NCBI GenBank assembly: GCA_030407085.1 | Contig: CM059585.1 | Location: 111,465,501-111,529,500 of the forward strand | Direction of reading: 5' to 3' | From: Trichopria drosophilae | Taxonomy: Eukaryota > Arthropoda > Insecta > Hymenoptera > Diapriidae | Length of the DNA: 64,000 nt | Notes under the pieces: model-generated | The model's input: only the letters and a program-made list of their open reading frames with translations | Told to the model about the DNA's origin: nothing | Databases searched by the model: none | Made by a program: the position numbers and the translations under genes | Shown here: piece by piece, positions 46,820 through 56,315 of the stretch | Position numbering within the stretch: the first letter of the stretch is position 1 | Layout of the letters: every line of letters starts with the position of its first letter

Positions 46820-46830
46820 ACTCCCCCCCT
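46820..46830 (-). other. Polypurine tract of the Gypsy element
   Basis: On the minus strand AGGGGGGGAGT directly precedes the TGTTACG of the 3' LTR, where plus-strand DNA synthesis would be primed. Confidence 0.85.
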
Positions 46831-47043
46831 GAGAAGAGCGTTCGCAGTGATCCTTGTTTACAGAAATAAAGGATTGCGAGAACGCTCGTAAAGAAAAATA
46901 TTTTTTTTTTTTTTTTTTTTTTTACGTTTCGGTGTATACTCATGCACGCAACTTCAAAAAAAAACTTGTAATATTTTTAATTTGAAGGTTTTGATTACAT
47001 TTATTCTTATAATCTAACACTTAAAGTCTTTTAACGGATTATT
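46831..47043 (-). other. Gypsy env-LTR spacer
   Basis: Non-coding stretch between the env stop and the polypurine tract, including a 22-base homopolymer T run (plus strand) at about 46902-46923. Confidence 0.6.
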
Positions 47044-49125
47044 TTAGTTAATGCTGCTTGATGGGAGATTCTTGATTTCTTCAGTTTTGTTCATGCCTTC
47101 TTCGTTACGGCACTTAATGCAGCAACAAAGATATAAATATGGCTTGGTACATCTTGTAGATGGTTCGTCTGAACCGAAGTTGACATGTTGGGTCGGGATT
47201 GCGAAGGGTGGCTCGTAGTGATATCCTTCCTTAAACTTTTCGTTTGGCGTAGATGCTGGGATGTTTATGTCCTTTTTCTGCACAGTTTTACCTAATTTAG
47301 GTGCCTTGTCTTGTCCTTGAGATAGATGAATTAACAGTGTCGTTACACTGTCCCATATCGAACCGAAGAGATACAGACTCCACCCATATATAGAATGAAG
47401 TGTGTAGCCATGAATAATTGAATCCACTAAGAGTTTAAAGACGCGAATAGTCATATAGAAACCGATCACACCCGCACTGATCGTACCGAATAACGAGAAT
47501 CCATTCCACAGTCTGTTCATATAAGAGTTCATGATTTCATCTATCGATTCTGGATCGATGAGTTTGACAATATTTAGCGACTTTGAATCGATCGATCTTC
47601 CTGCGGCTCCGCGCGCCAGTGTATTCAGCATCGCGGGTCTCTCGGCGGGCATCATGATCTGATCTCGAAGCTTATCAAGATCTGCTTGAGAGTAGATACC
47701 TTCAAGGGCAAGATTTCCCGGATTTCTATACGTCCAGGTGGGACGAGTATCCGGCCTAATTTCTTCCGGCGGGGTAATCATCACAAGACCTGGGCTTGTT
47801 TGGTACCATGCAGAATCGAATTTAAAGTAATTAGGCATGGCGTGTACACATTCCGTCTCTGTGGCGGATCGCACCAATATCCTTGTACGTGGTTTCAGGA
47901 AATATGACGTATTTCCGTGCGTCACTGGTAATTCGACATAACATCGTTTGGTCTCGCGGAATGATACACTGACCTCGACACATTTCACTAAATGTACTGC
48001 CTCGCCGGCGGCTATCGCTGTGTGTCCTTGTTCTTTAGTTATGGCAATTGCAAATTCCTCAGGAGCAATATAAACGAATGCCATGGCGTTTTTTAGTATT
48101 TGGCGCTCTAGCTCGCATTTTTTTAAGATTATGTCGCGGTATAATCCTTTCATTTGAGAACGGATGTGTCTTTCCACGTAAATAAATTTTGAATTTACGT
48201 AAGCGAATAAGTCTAAATTCTGTGTGGTGATCTGATTTACGGCAAACGGTCTTTCTGGCGTAGTGACAAATACCTTTAAACGCGGATGTTCTGTTGCTTC
48301 AAGCGAGAAACCGCAAAAACTTATCTGATGCGTGGCCATTAAGGCGAAGGTAGTCTGTTCAGTTTGCACGGCATAAATGGTGACGTTCCTAGATGTCTCG
48401 TGGTGATATTCCGTATTAAAAATCCTTTTTCCCGGACCACGATAGAGGAGTTCGTATTTATGGAACGGACATCCTCGTTCTTGACGGTATTCCCAGTAGG
48501 TGCTGGACCCGTCAATATCATAGCAGTAGCCATTCGTGGCGGGACATTTGACTCCTGTACGTAAGATTACGTGTCCCTCGTCCGGCCTATGTGCTGCTTG
48601 ATAATTGGCCAAGGTAATTTTCACAATTGCATTGACGATGACGTTAGACCAAGATCCAAATTGGTCACTGTAGGCTACTCCATGACATGACCCGTCTGCG
48701 CCCACCGTTCCAGCGAGAGTGACACTTCTCGTGGTCGTTTGATTAGATAGCAGGTCACTAAATACATTGTGCAAGAGGCTGGTCGTTCCGACAACTTGCA
48801 TTTCCTTACACTGGGACATTCCCATGGGTAAAAGGTATACCTGACGGCCATTCAGCACTTCCGATGTGTGGGAATGCATTCCACAGTACTTAATTGTTCT
48901 GTCTATTTCCACACGACACTGTATAACCGCGACTTGTTGAAGTTCCGCCGACTGCAGAAGTTCAAGGTAAACGTTTTCTTCCTTCGGATTGTCTATCGGT
49001 AAGTCACATTTCCCGATCTCTAAAAGAGAAAATGTTGTTAGGTTGAGGTTCGGTGCGCCGCAGTCAAACCCGAGTAGAGCCGTGGCTGGCGCGAGGTAAA
49101 AGAGCAGCAACGGCAAATTCCGCAT
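47044..49125 (-). CDS. Envelope-like glycoprotein of the Gypsy element (693 aa, open)
   Basis: It would allow the particle to bud and fuse with cells. The N-terminal hydrophobic segment MRNLPLLLFYLAPATALL is a signal peptide, with the mature protein starting near GFDCGAPNLNLTT. The large ectodomain has many Cys residues and N-glycosylation sites (NQT, NVT, NTS). A membrane span lies at about residues 545-570 (FGTISAGVIGFYM), with a second hydrophobic stretch near 585-600 and a tail of about 90 residues containing a Cys cluster (YLCCCIKC). I see no basic furin-type site or the conserved fusion-peptide pattern of baculovirus-F-like errantivirus envelopes. The GFDC start and Cys spacing remind me of arthropod chuvirus-type glycoproteins, which retrotransposons are known to have captured; this is inference. 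The frame is unbroken. Confidence 0.75.
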   Translation of the reverse strand: MRNLPLLLFYLAPATALLGFDCGAPNLNLTTFSLLEIGKCDLPIDNPKEENVYLELLQSAELQQVAVIQCRVEIDRTIKYCGMHSHTSEVLNGRQVYLLPMGMSQCKEMQVVGTTSLLHNVFSDLLSNQTTTRSVTLAGTVGADGSCHGVAYSDQFGSWSNVIVNAIVKITLANYQAAHRPDEGHVILRTGVKCPATNGYCYDIDGSSTYWEYRQERGCPFHKYELLYRGPGKRIFNTEYHHETSRNVTIYAVQTEQTTFALMATHQISFCGFSLEATEHPRLKVFVTTPERPFAVNQITTQNLDLFAYVNSKFIYVERHIRSQMKGLYRDIILKKCELERQILKNAMAFVYIAPEEFAIAITKEQGHTAIAAGEAVHLVKCVEVSVSFRETKRCYVELPVTHGNTSYFLKPRTRILVRSATETECVHAMPNYFKFDSAWYQTSPGLVMITPPEEIRPDTRPTWTYRNPGNLALEGIYSQADLDKLRDQIMMPAERPAMLNTLARGAAGRSIDSKSLNIVKLIDPESIDEIMNSYMNRLWNGFSLFGTISAGVIGFYMTIRVFKLLVDSIIHGYTLHSIYGWSLYLFGSIWDSVTTLLIHLSQGQDKAPKLGKTVQKKDINIPASTPNEKFKEGYHYEPPFAIPTQHVNFGSDEPSTRCTKPYLYLCCCIKCRNEEGMNKTEEIKNLPSSSIN

Positions 49126-49295
49126 GATGTCCTCTTTCTTCTTCCTGCGGAACAGTAATAAGGCAGCTTACGTGTGCATTACGACATATAATCTTAATAG
49201 CTAATTTTATACATAATCCTTAATTCTAAGTTTCGTAACTCGTTAACTCGACATTATTCGTCTATACATATTGTTATGACTAATTGTTAAATTAA

Positions 49296-51545
49296 TTACA
49301 TGAGCCCATGACTAATAATCATCATCGCTTTCGTCTCTGTTTTGTAGTTTGGAGATTCTAAGACGGTTCGTATGTACTGCTTAGTCTTGCCGTTTGATAA
49401 TAGTATTTCAACGTTATGCGGCGGAACAATTTTTACTACTTTATACGGGCCCTCGTACTGGGCTTCGAATTTGCCCGTTTTTGGTCTTAGCAGAAAGCAA
49501 GAATCCCCGAGAGAGAAATTGCAAGGATTAATTTTGCGATCATAATAATCTTTAGAGCGGATTTTGGAGTTGATCAAATTTTTGCGAGCGATCGACGCGA
49601 CTGTGTTTAAGCGTTCTATTAAGTTCCTTAGGTATTCGTAATACGTTTCATCGAGATGTTCCTCCTTAAGCTTGACGACTGAAGGGAGGCGGGCTGGTTT
49701 GCCAAAAACAATTTCGTATGGTGTAAACCGCGTCCCTTCGTGCATTGAGGTGTTATAAGCAAAAGACGCTAAAAACAACCATCTGTCCCACTCCTCAATA
49801 CCGTTTACGTATTGTTTGATGAATTCATTTAGAACGTGGTGCGAGCGTTCCACGCTCCCGTTAGACTGAGGATGGTACGCGATTGTTTTACACGTCTGGA
49901 TACTTTTTAGTATCTTTGCAATTCCTTTCATCAACTTACTAATGAAATTCTGTCCTTGGTCTGTGAGTACCATGCGGGGTGCTCCAAATAAACAAATAAA
50001 ATTATTTAATAATGCGTGTGCAATTTCTTGAGACGTCGCGTCCTTGAGCGGGACCGCCAGTGAGAATTTCGTTAGTAGGCATTGGCGGGTGAGTATATAT
50101 TTATTCCCTAATTTGGTAACGGAATGCGGGCCGGTTATATCCATTCCAAGTTTATCGAAGGCGCTGCGGGGGGTGTCCGTAAGCACCATCGGCTGCTTCG
50201 TTTTTACTCTTACCAGTTTCTTATATTGACAACCCTTGCACCTTTGTATGTATGACTGGATCTCTTTCTTGAGATTCGGCCACACGAAATGACTACGTAT
50301 TTTCGCATAAGTTTTTGTCACGCCTTTATGACCGTGTATGGGGTTATCGTGAAACTCCTTAATAATTTCCTCTTGTTCCATCGGATCGGTCGGACGACTA
50401 ACCAATCCTTGGCACAATAGTATTTTTGTTTGGGAGTCGTTAAATCTTTCTCTTATCAGATTTTCTACGCTAGACCAGGACAGATCACATAACCGCTCTG
50501 GCTTAGCGTACCTTATAGTTTTTATGTTCAGTTCTAGTGTGATGTCATAGAGGCTAACTATAGCATCTTTGACATCCTCCAAGGTTTCTAAATCTTTTTT
50601 ATTTGCCTTGATGGCTAGAGCTAGCAGTTGTTTTTCATTTGGAAGAGGGAAAGGCCGGGCCTTGCCTACTTCCATTCGTTCCGTGAATGGGGATTGTTGA
50701 TTTTGTTCGCGAAGGGTGTTCCCAGTTTTATCGAGAGGAATTCCGCGCGATGTACAAAAGTACATATAGTTTTCTGAAACAAGATCAAAAGGGTCTCTGA
50801 TCGTTGTGACATTCCGATTTTCCCATCTTCCCGTGATTTTATTTTGTGTATGCCCTATGTCTTTAGGGAATAACACTGGACTTGAGTGGTCTGCGTCTTC
50901 GTCGGAAGAATCATCTGATACCGTGCTGCCGTCACTATTGTCCGTATCCTCTACGTCACGTGGAATTGAGACCTTATTGCTACAAAGCGTGATCGCGGGC
51001 GGATTTTTCGGCATTGCTGGGGGTGACCTGATGGGAACGTCCTCGAGCGCTTCAGTATTACCTACAGGGACTCCGATTTGGGTGGGCTCGTCCTCCCAGT
51101 CGTAAAATTCGCTTCGGTGTAGCGAAGTTCGCGAGTCTATATTGTCTAGCCAATCGTCGGGAAATTCGTCTTCGAGTTCGGCAACTCTTTCGTCTTCTAG
51201 TTTTCGTACCTTTTGATCCGAAGCCGCTATGCTCGGGTCGGCCAATAAGGCCGCTGTACGCGCCCCTGCGCGGGTGGTTACTACGTTTATGCCACACGAT
51301 CCTTTTGATTCGGGGGTTTCGATGTGTTCCGGGGGGTTTCGCGATAATGCGTCCGCGTTCGCATTCTTGGAACCGGGTACGTACTGTGGTTCAAACTCAT
51401 ATTCGGATAACTTTAGGCCCCAACGGGCGAGACGACTTCCAGGGTCCTTCATGCTTTTTAACCATATTAGTGGTTTATGATCGGTAAGCAAGTGAAATTT
51501 ACGTCCGTAAATGTATTGTCTAAAATGTCGCATATACGATGGCAA
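49296..51545 (-). CDS. Gypsy pol, 3' part: end of RNase H and integrase (749 aa)
   Basis: The first residues finish RNase H (GRKFHLLTDHKPLIWL at about 15-30). A long acidic Ser/Asp-rich linker (about 60-400) follows, then the integrase zinc domain (HGHKGVTKTYAKIRSHFVWP, CKGCQ) and the DDE core: first Asp in KLGMDITGPHSV, second in MVLTDQGQNFISK, Glu in QSNGSVERSHH. A C-terminal DNA-binding region (FSLGDSCFLLRPKTGKFEAQ) follows. All three catalytic residues are present. It is not an independent gene: it continues the frame of the 51467-53305 segment after a break at about 51.53-51.55 kb, and the apparent start codon is an artefact of that break. Confidence 0.92.
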   Translation of the reverse strand: MPSYMRHFRQYIYGRKFHLLTDHKPLIWLKSMKDPGSRLARWGLKLSEYEFEPQYVPGSKNANADALSRNPPEHIETPESKGSCGINVVTTRAGARTAALLADPSIAASDQKVRKLEDERVAELEDEFPDDWLDNIDSRTSLHRSEFYDWEDEPTQIGVPVGNTEALEDVPIRSPPAMPKNPPAITLCSNKVSIPRDVEDTDNSDGSTVSDDSSDEDADHSSPVLFPKDIGHTQNKITGRWENRNVTTIRDPFDLVSENYMYFCTSRGIPLDKTGNTLREQNQQSPFTERMEVGKARPFPLPNEKQLLALAIKANKKDLETLEDVKDAIVSLYDITLELNIKTIRYAKPERLCDLSWSSVENLIRERFNDSQTKILLCQGLVSRPTDPMEQEEIIKEFHDNPIHGHKGVTKTYAKIRSHFVWPNLKKEIQSYIQRCKGCQYKKLVRVKTKQPMVLTDTPRSAFDKLGMDITGPHSVTKLGNKYILTRQCLLTKFSLAVPLKDATSQEIAHALLNNFICLFGAPRMVLTDQGQNFISKLMKGIAKILKSIQTCKTIAYHPQSNGSVERSHHVLNEFIKQYVNGIEEWDRWLFLASFAYNTSMHEGTRFTPYEIVFGKPARLPSVVKLKEEHLDETYYEYLRNLIERLNTVASIARKNLINSKIRSKDYYDRKINPCNFSLGDSCFLLRPKTGKFEAQYEGPYKVVKIVPPHNVEILLSNGKTKQYIRTVLESPNYKTETKAMMIISHGLM

Positions 51546-53305
51546 GTAGTTCTTTCTATTGTACTATAATTTAATTCCGCCGGAGTCATAGTGCGTGACG
51601 CATACGCTATGGGTAGGTCCTTACCCGGGTTTCCTTGGCTAAGGACGCCGCCAACTGCGTATCCTGACGCGTCGGTGTTGATGTTAAAGGGTTTCGAGAA
51701 GTCGGGATATTGCAGGATCGGTTCCTTGCAAATCTCATCTCGTAGATATTCGAAAGCTTGTTGTTGTTTTTCGTTCCATTTAAATAAAGTTTCCTCCTTC
51801 AGGAGCTGCGTTAAAGGCCGGGCATGTTTCGCGAAATTTGAAATAAACCGACGGTAGTACCCCACGAGTCCGAGAAATTGTCTTATAGTTTTTTCATTTT
51901 TTGGCACGGGAAAGCTTTTTACACATTCGACTTTTCTTGGGTCAGGGCGAACGCCGTTTTCTGAAATGATATGACCCAGGTAAGCGACCTCTCGGCGAAG
52001 AAATTCGCATTTATCAGTTTGAAGTCTGAGATTAGCTTCCCTAAGGCGATCGCATAATAGGTTAAATTTATCTTCGTGTTCGTTTAAATTGCGAGCGTAG
52101 ATGACAATGTCATCAAGGTATACAAATAGTTCTAATCCCTGTAATCCCATAAGCACGCGATCCATCAATCTCTGGAAGGTCGCGGGGGCGTTTTTGAGCC
52201 CGAACGGCATACGCGTAAACTGGTAGTGGCCGTAAGGGGTCGAAAAAGCTGTCTTCTGGGCATCTTCGGAGCGCATCCCTATTTGGTGGAACCCCGCCGC
52301 GAGGTCCAACACAGTGAAATACCTAGCGTTACCCAACTGATCCAAGATATCAATGATATTAGGCAGAGGGTACGCATCTCCCGCCGTTTTTTCATTCAGA
52401 GCTCGGTAGTCAATAACTAACCTCCATCGCTTATTTCCCGCGCTATCGGCCTTTTTGGGCACGATCCATAGGGGCGAGCTATATGGAGAATCCGAAGAGA
52501 TTATTATACCTTGTTCTAACTGGGAATCTATTTGCCGTCTGATTTCGTCGCGCTGAGCGGGTGGTAACCTATGCTGTTTCACATGTATAGGTAAGTCGTC
52601 CGTCGTTACTATACGATGGGTCGCGACGCTGGTAACGCCTAGGACTTCGGTCGGCAGGTGGAAACAATCCGCATTTATTTGAATTAAATTATCGACAGAC
52701 GCTCTTTCTTCCGGGTTTAGATCGGTTAATCGCAATAATTCCGCCACAGCTTGCGCGCGATCCGTATGCTCGACGCGGTTTGTCATTATTTGTTCTTCCG
52801 GGATAGTATCGCATTCGATTAATGTAATCTCGGGGATTTTCAGATTCACGTGACTGTGTGAGCAATTAATTATGCATCCGTAGACAATACCATTGTGATT
52901 TGCCATCATCGCTTCGCCGGCAAGGATATCGGGGTTAGAAAAATCTATTCTTTCGATATATCCTTCCTTCAGCTCAGAATTTTGGATATTCATGGGGACT
53001 ATACATCGAGATCGTGGCGGGAGTGTTACGAACATTGGGGCTTTGGCAGTAATAAATGAGAATTCATGTGTACCCCATTTTACTGTGTTTGTTGAATAAT
53101 CAATTACTGCTTCATTTCGTTTTAGTTCTTTGGAAGATATTATTCCGTCGTATGTTAGTTTTATTCTTTCGTCTACGACATGAAACTCCATTTTACTACC
53201 TGCGATTGTTAAATAAGTGGTACCTAGTGTGGATATTCCCCCGTTGGGACTTATCCCGCTAAGGCTTACTATTTTATCAGATTTTATTAGCACTCCGTCC
53301 CTCAA
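51467..53305 (-). CDS. Gypsy pol, middle part: end of protease, reverse transcriptase, start of RNase H
   Basis: Begins just after the protease active site and includes the rest of that domain. The reverse transcriptase spans about 215-450: PLWIVPKKADSAGNKRWRLV, DYRALNEKTAGDAYPLPNII, FTVLDLAAGFHQIGM, TRMPFGLKNAPATFQRLMD and the catalytic FVYLDDIVIYA (about 397). RNase H starts at FNINTDASGYAVGGVLSQ. The frame is lost after LNYSTIER, near its second acidic motif, where the downstream frame takes over. The overlap of the two frames (51467-51545) is non-coding read-through. RT itself looks intact. Confidence 0.92.
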   Translation of the reverse strand: MRDGVLIKSDKIVSLSGISPNGGISTLGTTYLTIAGSKMEFHVVDERIKLTYDGIISSKELKRNEAVIDYSTNTVKWGTHEFSFITAKAPMFVTLPPRSRCIVPMNIQNSELKEGYIERIDFSNPDILAGEAMMANHNGIVYGCIINCSHSHVNLKIPEITLIECDTIPEEQIMTNRVEHTDRAQAVAELLRLTDLNPEERASVDNLIQINADCFHLPTEVLGVTSVATHRIVTTDDLPIHVKQHRLPPAQRDEIRRQIDSQLEQGIIISSDSPYSSPLWIVPKKADSAGNKRWRLVIDYRALNEKTAGDAYPLPNIIDILDQLGNARYFTVLDLAAGFHQIGMRSEDAQKTAFSTPYGHYQFTRMPFGLKNAPATFQRLMDRVLMGLQGLELFVYLDDIVIYARNLNEHEDKFNLLCDRLREANLRLQTDKCEFLRREVAYLGHIISENGVRPDPRKVECVKSFPVPKNEKTIRQFLGLVGYYRRFISNFAKHARPLTQLLKEETLFKWNEKQQQAFEYLRDEICKEPILQYPDFSKPFNINTDASGYAVGGVLSQGNPGKDLPIAYASRTMTPAELNYSTIERTTCHRICDILDNTFTDVNFTCLPIINH

Positions 53306-53319
53306 ACGATCTCCGCGAA

Positions 53320-53592
53320 TTAAGCTGACGTCTGCTCCGTGTCTACTAGAAGATTCACGGATTGCTGTAACTTGGGTATCTCAGAAAAGTAAATAGCAGG
53401 TGTTTTGTGCAATAGTTTCTTTACAACGTTTGTTTGAAAAATTGTCTCCGGATGGGGCGCGGGGCTAGGGTCGCAACCGATCGATTCCGTTTCCGTGGGG
53501 TTAATTAACGTTTCGTCGACTTCGGGCGTGCTCCGGGTGGGAGGTTCTACGATGTGCATTTTTCTTAAAGTTTCGTTAATCGCGTTCATCAA
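53320..53592 (-). CDS. Gypsy pol, 5' part: linker and start of protease
   Basis: A short frame ending in SVNLLVDTEQTSA and a stop. LLVDT is the front half of the aspartic-protease active site, but the glycine that should follow is lost because the reading frame changes right there (about 53.34 kb). The rest of the domain continues in another frame from 53305 downward. The break disables the protease unless it is a sequencing error or bypassed by recoding. The frame differs from that of gag, so gag-pol expression would normally need frameshifting. Confidence 0.75.
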   Translation of the reverse strand: MMNAINETLRKMHIVEPPTRSTPEVDETLINPTETESIGCDPSPAPHPETIFQTNVVKKLLHKTPAIYFSEIPKLQQSVNLLVDTEQTSA

Positions 53593-53651
53593 TGTTTTGT
53601 GGTGGTCTTTTGATCCTGTCGGTTCTAAGTCTCGGGATTCTGTAATGGATC

Positions 53652-55349
53652 CTATTGTTGTTGGTCGTAAATTGTCTGATCCTCGTTGATCGCGGGTTGT
53701 GTTTCTGGGTAATAAGGGTAACTCACGAGGTGGCTGATATTGTGGCTTGATTGTTGGCCGTCGGGGTTCTGGGTGGCCGACGGCCGCATAGCGTTTCCCG
53801 AATTTTGAATATTACTTCCTCTTGCGTTTTTCTCGCGGTTCGCGCGATTTAATCTAGTATAACAGGCCTCTTCTGTGTGCCCTAATTTTTGGCAGTACGT
53901 ACCTCTTATGGTATTATCGCGGTCATTTTCGCGGGGTCTGTCGTCCCGATAACTCTGACGAGGCGGGGCATTGTCATCGAAATTCCGACCGTTACTACGG
54001 TAATTAGCATTTGAATTATTACTATGACTCCCGTCTGAATAATTTCTATCTGGATATCGATTTTCGTTGGGGTAGCCACGATTTTGGTCCTGATAATTGT
54101 TGCGAAAACTATTGCGATTATCATTACGTGTTTGATAATTATTACCTCTATTGTCCTTGTCTCTAGCACCGATTCGGTCATTGTACGGCGATCGCGAAAA
54201 GGTAACCGTACGTTGCGCATCTTGCCCGTTCGTGTTTTTATCGCGGTATCGCTTATCATTCTCCAGTACGTGTGACCCTTCCATGGCTAAGCTAAATGCC
54301 CGCGTGATTGTTTCCGGCTTATTCATTTCTAACCGCAATTGTAGGTGCCACGGTAGGCCATTGATAAAATTCTTTATGGTTGACTCTTCGATAGCCATAG
54401 TTCTTCGCGCGGAGGGAGGGCCCGCGGGAGACCTTTCTTCTAGGGTCATAATGATGTCATGTAGTTCGCTTAGTCTCCCTATGTAGTTTAATACGGATTC
54501 GCCTGGTTTTAAAGCTATTCGCGACATTTCTCCGTAATAAAATCCAATGTTCTTACGGGGCGCGAAGACGTCCATCACGCGATCTATTAATCCATCGACT
54601 GTCTGTACGTCGCAACGTAAAAAGGCAGATTTCGCGTCTCCCGTCAGTTTCGTCATTATAATTAACCGTACAACACTAACTTCGAGGTTTATTGGCGCTA
54701 AATCGCGGGCTAAACGGCATGCTTCTGCGAATACCGTGGGACTAGGCCGAATCCCGTCGAATACTGGGATCTCATGTACGTACTCGTGTGCTTTACCGAG
54801 ATCTAGACGTGGTAATGGTTGACGCGGAAATTCATACCGTCGCGATATTTCGTCATTATGTTCCGCCGCTCGACTATGATTTTGTATTATGGACTCCTCT
54901 TTGTTAAGATCTCGTGAATTTGTTTCATTTGAATCATCACGAGATGAATTCTGCATGAAAAAATCGCAGTTTTCCGGACTTTCGCCGTAAGCGTTTTCCG
55001 TTCCCGTCTTCGTTTGATTTACACGGGGTATCGCGCCTCGACTCCGCTGAGTCTCATTTAATTGTCTTTGCTGTCGATCTAGCGTTTCTTTTTGTTTATC
55101 TAGTTCCGCCATTTTCACCGCATAATCGTTTTTTAGTTTCTCGGCTTCGCGAGTGACCTTTTCACGTTCACGTTGTTCAAGTAATATACGATTTTCGGCG
55201 TCCTCGGCGCGTAGGCGCTGTTCGGTCAATTGCGCTGTCAATTGTTCCATTTCTCCGGAATTTGCCGAAGTATTAGTCATACTGCGTGTTGCTACCCCCT
55301 TACGATTTATGTTTATTTGGGAGTATGGCGGTGTTCGGTTCAATCCCAT
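53652..55349 (-). CDS. Gypsy gag (565 aa)
   Basis: Structural protein of the particle. It starts MGLNRTPPYSQININRKGV. A coiled coil covers about residues 30-110 (Glu/Arg/Gln heptads, AQLTEQRLRAEDAENRILLE). The capsid-like region runs at about 175-370 (FDGIRPSPTVFAEACRLARD ... SGEMSRIALKPGES-type motif). A long Asn/Arg/Asp-rich basic tract precedes a degenerate zinc knuckle, YCQKLGHTEEACY. That knuckle keeps one Cys, the His and the last Cys, but the first Cys of a CCHC is missing. No internal stop. Length and order are normal for insect Gypsy gag. Confidence 0.88.
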   Translation of the reverse strand: MGLNRTPPYSQININRKGVATRSMTNTSANSGEMEQLTAQLTEQRLRAEDAENRILLEQREREKVTREAEKLKNDYAVKMAELDKQKETLDRQQRQLNETQRSRGAIPRVNQTKTGTENAYGESPENCDFFMQNSSRDDSNETNSRDLNKEESIIQNHSRAAEHNDEISRRYEFPRQPLPRLDLGKAHEYVHEIPVFDGIRPSPTVFAEACRLARDLAPINLEVSVVRLIIMTKLTGDAKSAFLRCDVQTVDGLIDRVMDVFAPRKNIGFYYGEMSRIALKPGESVLNYIGRLSELHDIIMTLEERSPAGPPSARRTMAIEESTIKNFINGLPWHLQLRLEMNKPETITRAFSLAMEGSHVLENDKRYRDKNTNGQDAQRTVTFSRSPYNDRIGARDKDNRGNNYQTRNDNRNSFRNNYQDQNRGYPNENRYPDRNYSDGSHSNNSNANYRSNGRNFDDNAPPRQSYRDDRPRENDRDNTIRGTYCQKLGHTEEACYTRLNRANREKNARGSNIQNSGNAMRPSATQNPDGQQSSHNISHLVSYPYYPETQPAINEDQTIYDQQQ

Positions 55350-56197
55350 ACGCTTAAGATTCGGATTAACTCTTACACGTCGTTACTGTGGCTACTTTTA
55401 TTCGCCCCCTTTTGCAATCACGAGACTCGCTTTCAGACGCGATGCTAAGCACTATTTGAAATTTATTCAATTTTTGCGATTTTCTTTTATTTTTCACGAC
55501 TTACGCGTCGTTACTAATGCTCAGCTTTGTTCGCATTTTTCGTATTAACGCGAATCACTTTCGTACGCGACAATAAGCACTGTTTTAAATTTATTCACTT
55601 TTCGCGATTTTCTTTTAATTTTCACAACTTACGCGTTGTTACTGATGCTACGCTTTGTTTGCTTTTTCCGTATTAACGCGAATCGCTTTCGTACGCGACG
55701 GTAAGCACTGTTTGAAATTTATTCACTTTTCGCGATTTTCTTTTTATTTTTCACGACTTACGCGTCTTTACTGATGCTACGCTTTGTTCGCATTTTTTTG
55801 TATTAACACGAATCACTTTCGTACGCGACGGTAAGCACTGTTTGTAATTTATTCACTTTTCGCGACTTTCTTTTATTTTTATTTTATTTTTATTTTATTA
55901 TTTAAAAATTGTTTTGCTGCCACCAGTCTCTTTAACCACCAAGAGACAAGGGAGTTTAAATTCTGATTTTTACACGATTATTATTTTTGGTTGATATTGT
56001 AATATAAAATATTCAAAAAGAAGATATTTACAATAATTTAAAACATGTACTCGATTTTGAATTCGTTTTGACCAGTAAACTGTTAGAAAATGTTTGGAAC
56101 ATGATACAACTGTTAATTTATTTTGCACTGTGTAATACATGAAGAGAAAATATTTAAAATGATTTTAAATTAAAATTGATTATACTTACTTTTCGTA
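55350..56197 (-). repeat. Gypsy 5' leader with about 3.5 tandem repeats of about 128 bp
   Basis: From 55448 to 55880, units starting near 55448, 55578 and 55707, with a partial fourth near 55836, share TTTATTCACTTTTCGCGATT, ACTTACGCGT..TTACT and ACGCGAATC(A/G)CTTTCGTACGCGAC. A diverged half unit precedes them (55370-55447). The remainder (55880-56197) is AT-rich. In Drosophila gypsy the leader contains a repeated insulator; an analogous role here is only inferred. Confidence 0.85.
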
Positions 56198-56216
56198 TCC
56201 CACCGCTATTCCACCA
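56198..56216 (-). other. tRNA primer-binding site of the Gypsy element
   Basis: On the minus strand TGGTGGAATAGCGGTGGGA lies three bases inside the 5' LTR end. The complementary tRNA end, TCCCACCGCTATTCCACCA, is most like a tRNA-Leu; tRNA identity is inferred. Confidence 0.75.
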
Positions 56217-56315
56217 ATTTGTGACGTCCAGGTAATGGAATAATAATCTTGAGATATATATAATTTTTTATTTAGGTAGCCGTGCGATCTTCTCCGGTGC
56301 GTAGCGGGAAGAGTA

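Noticed and set aside
52690..52750. tRNA genes
   Set aside because: No cloverleaf or A/B-box pair was seen here or elsewhere; only tRNA-complementary primer-binding sites at 18310 and 56198.
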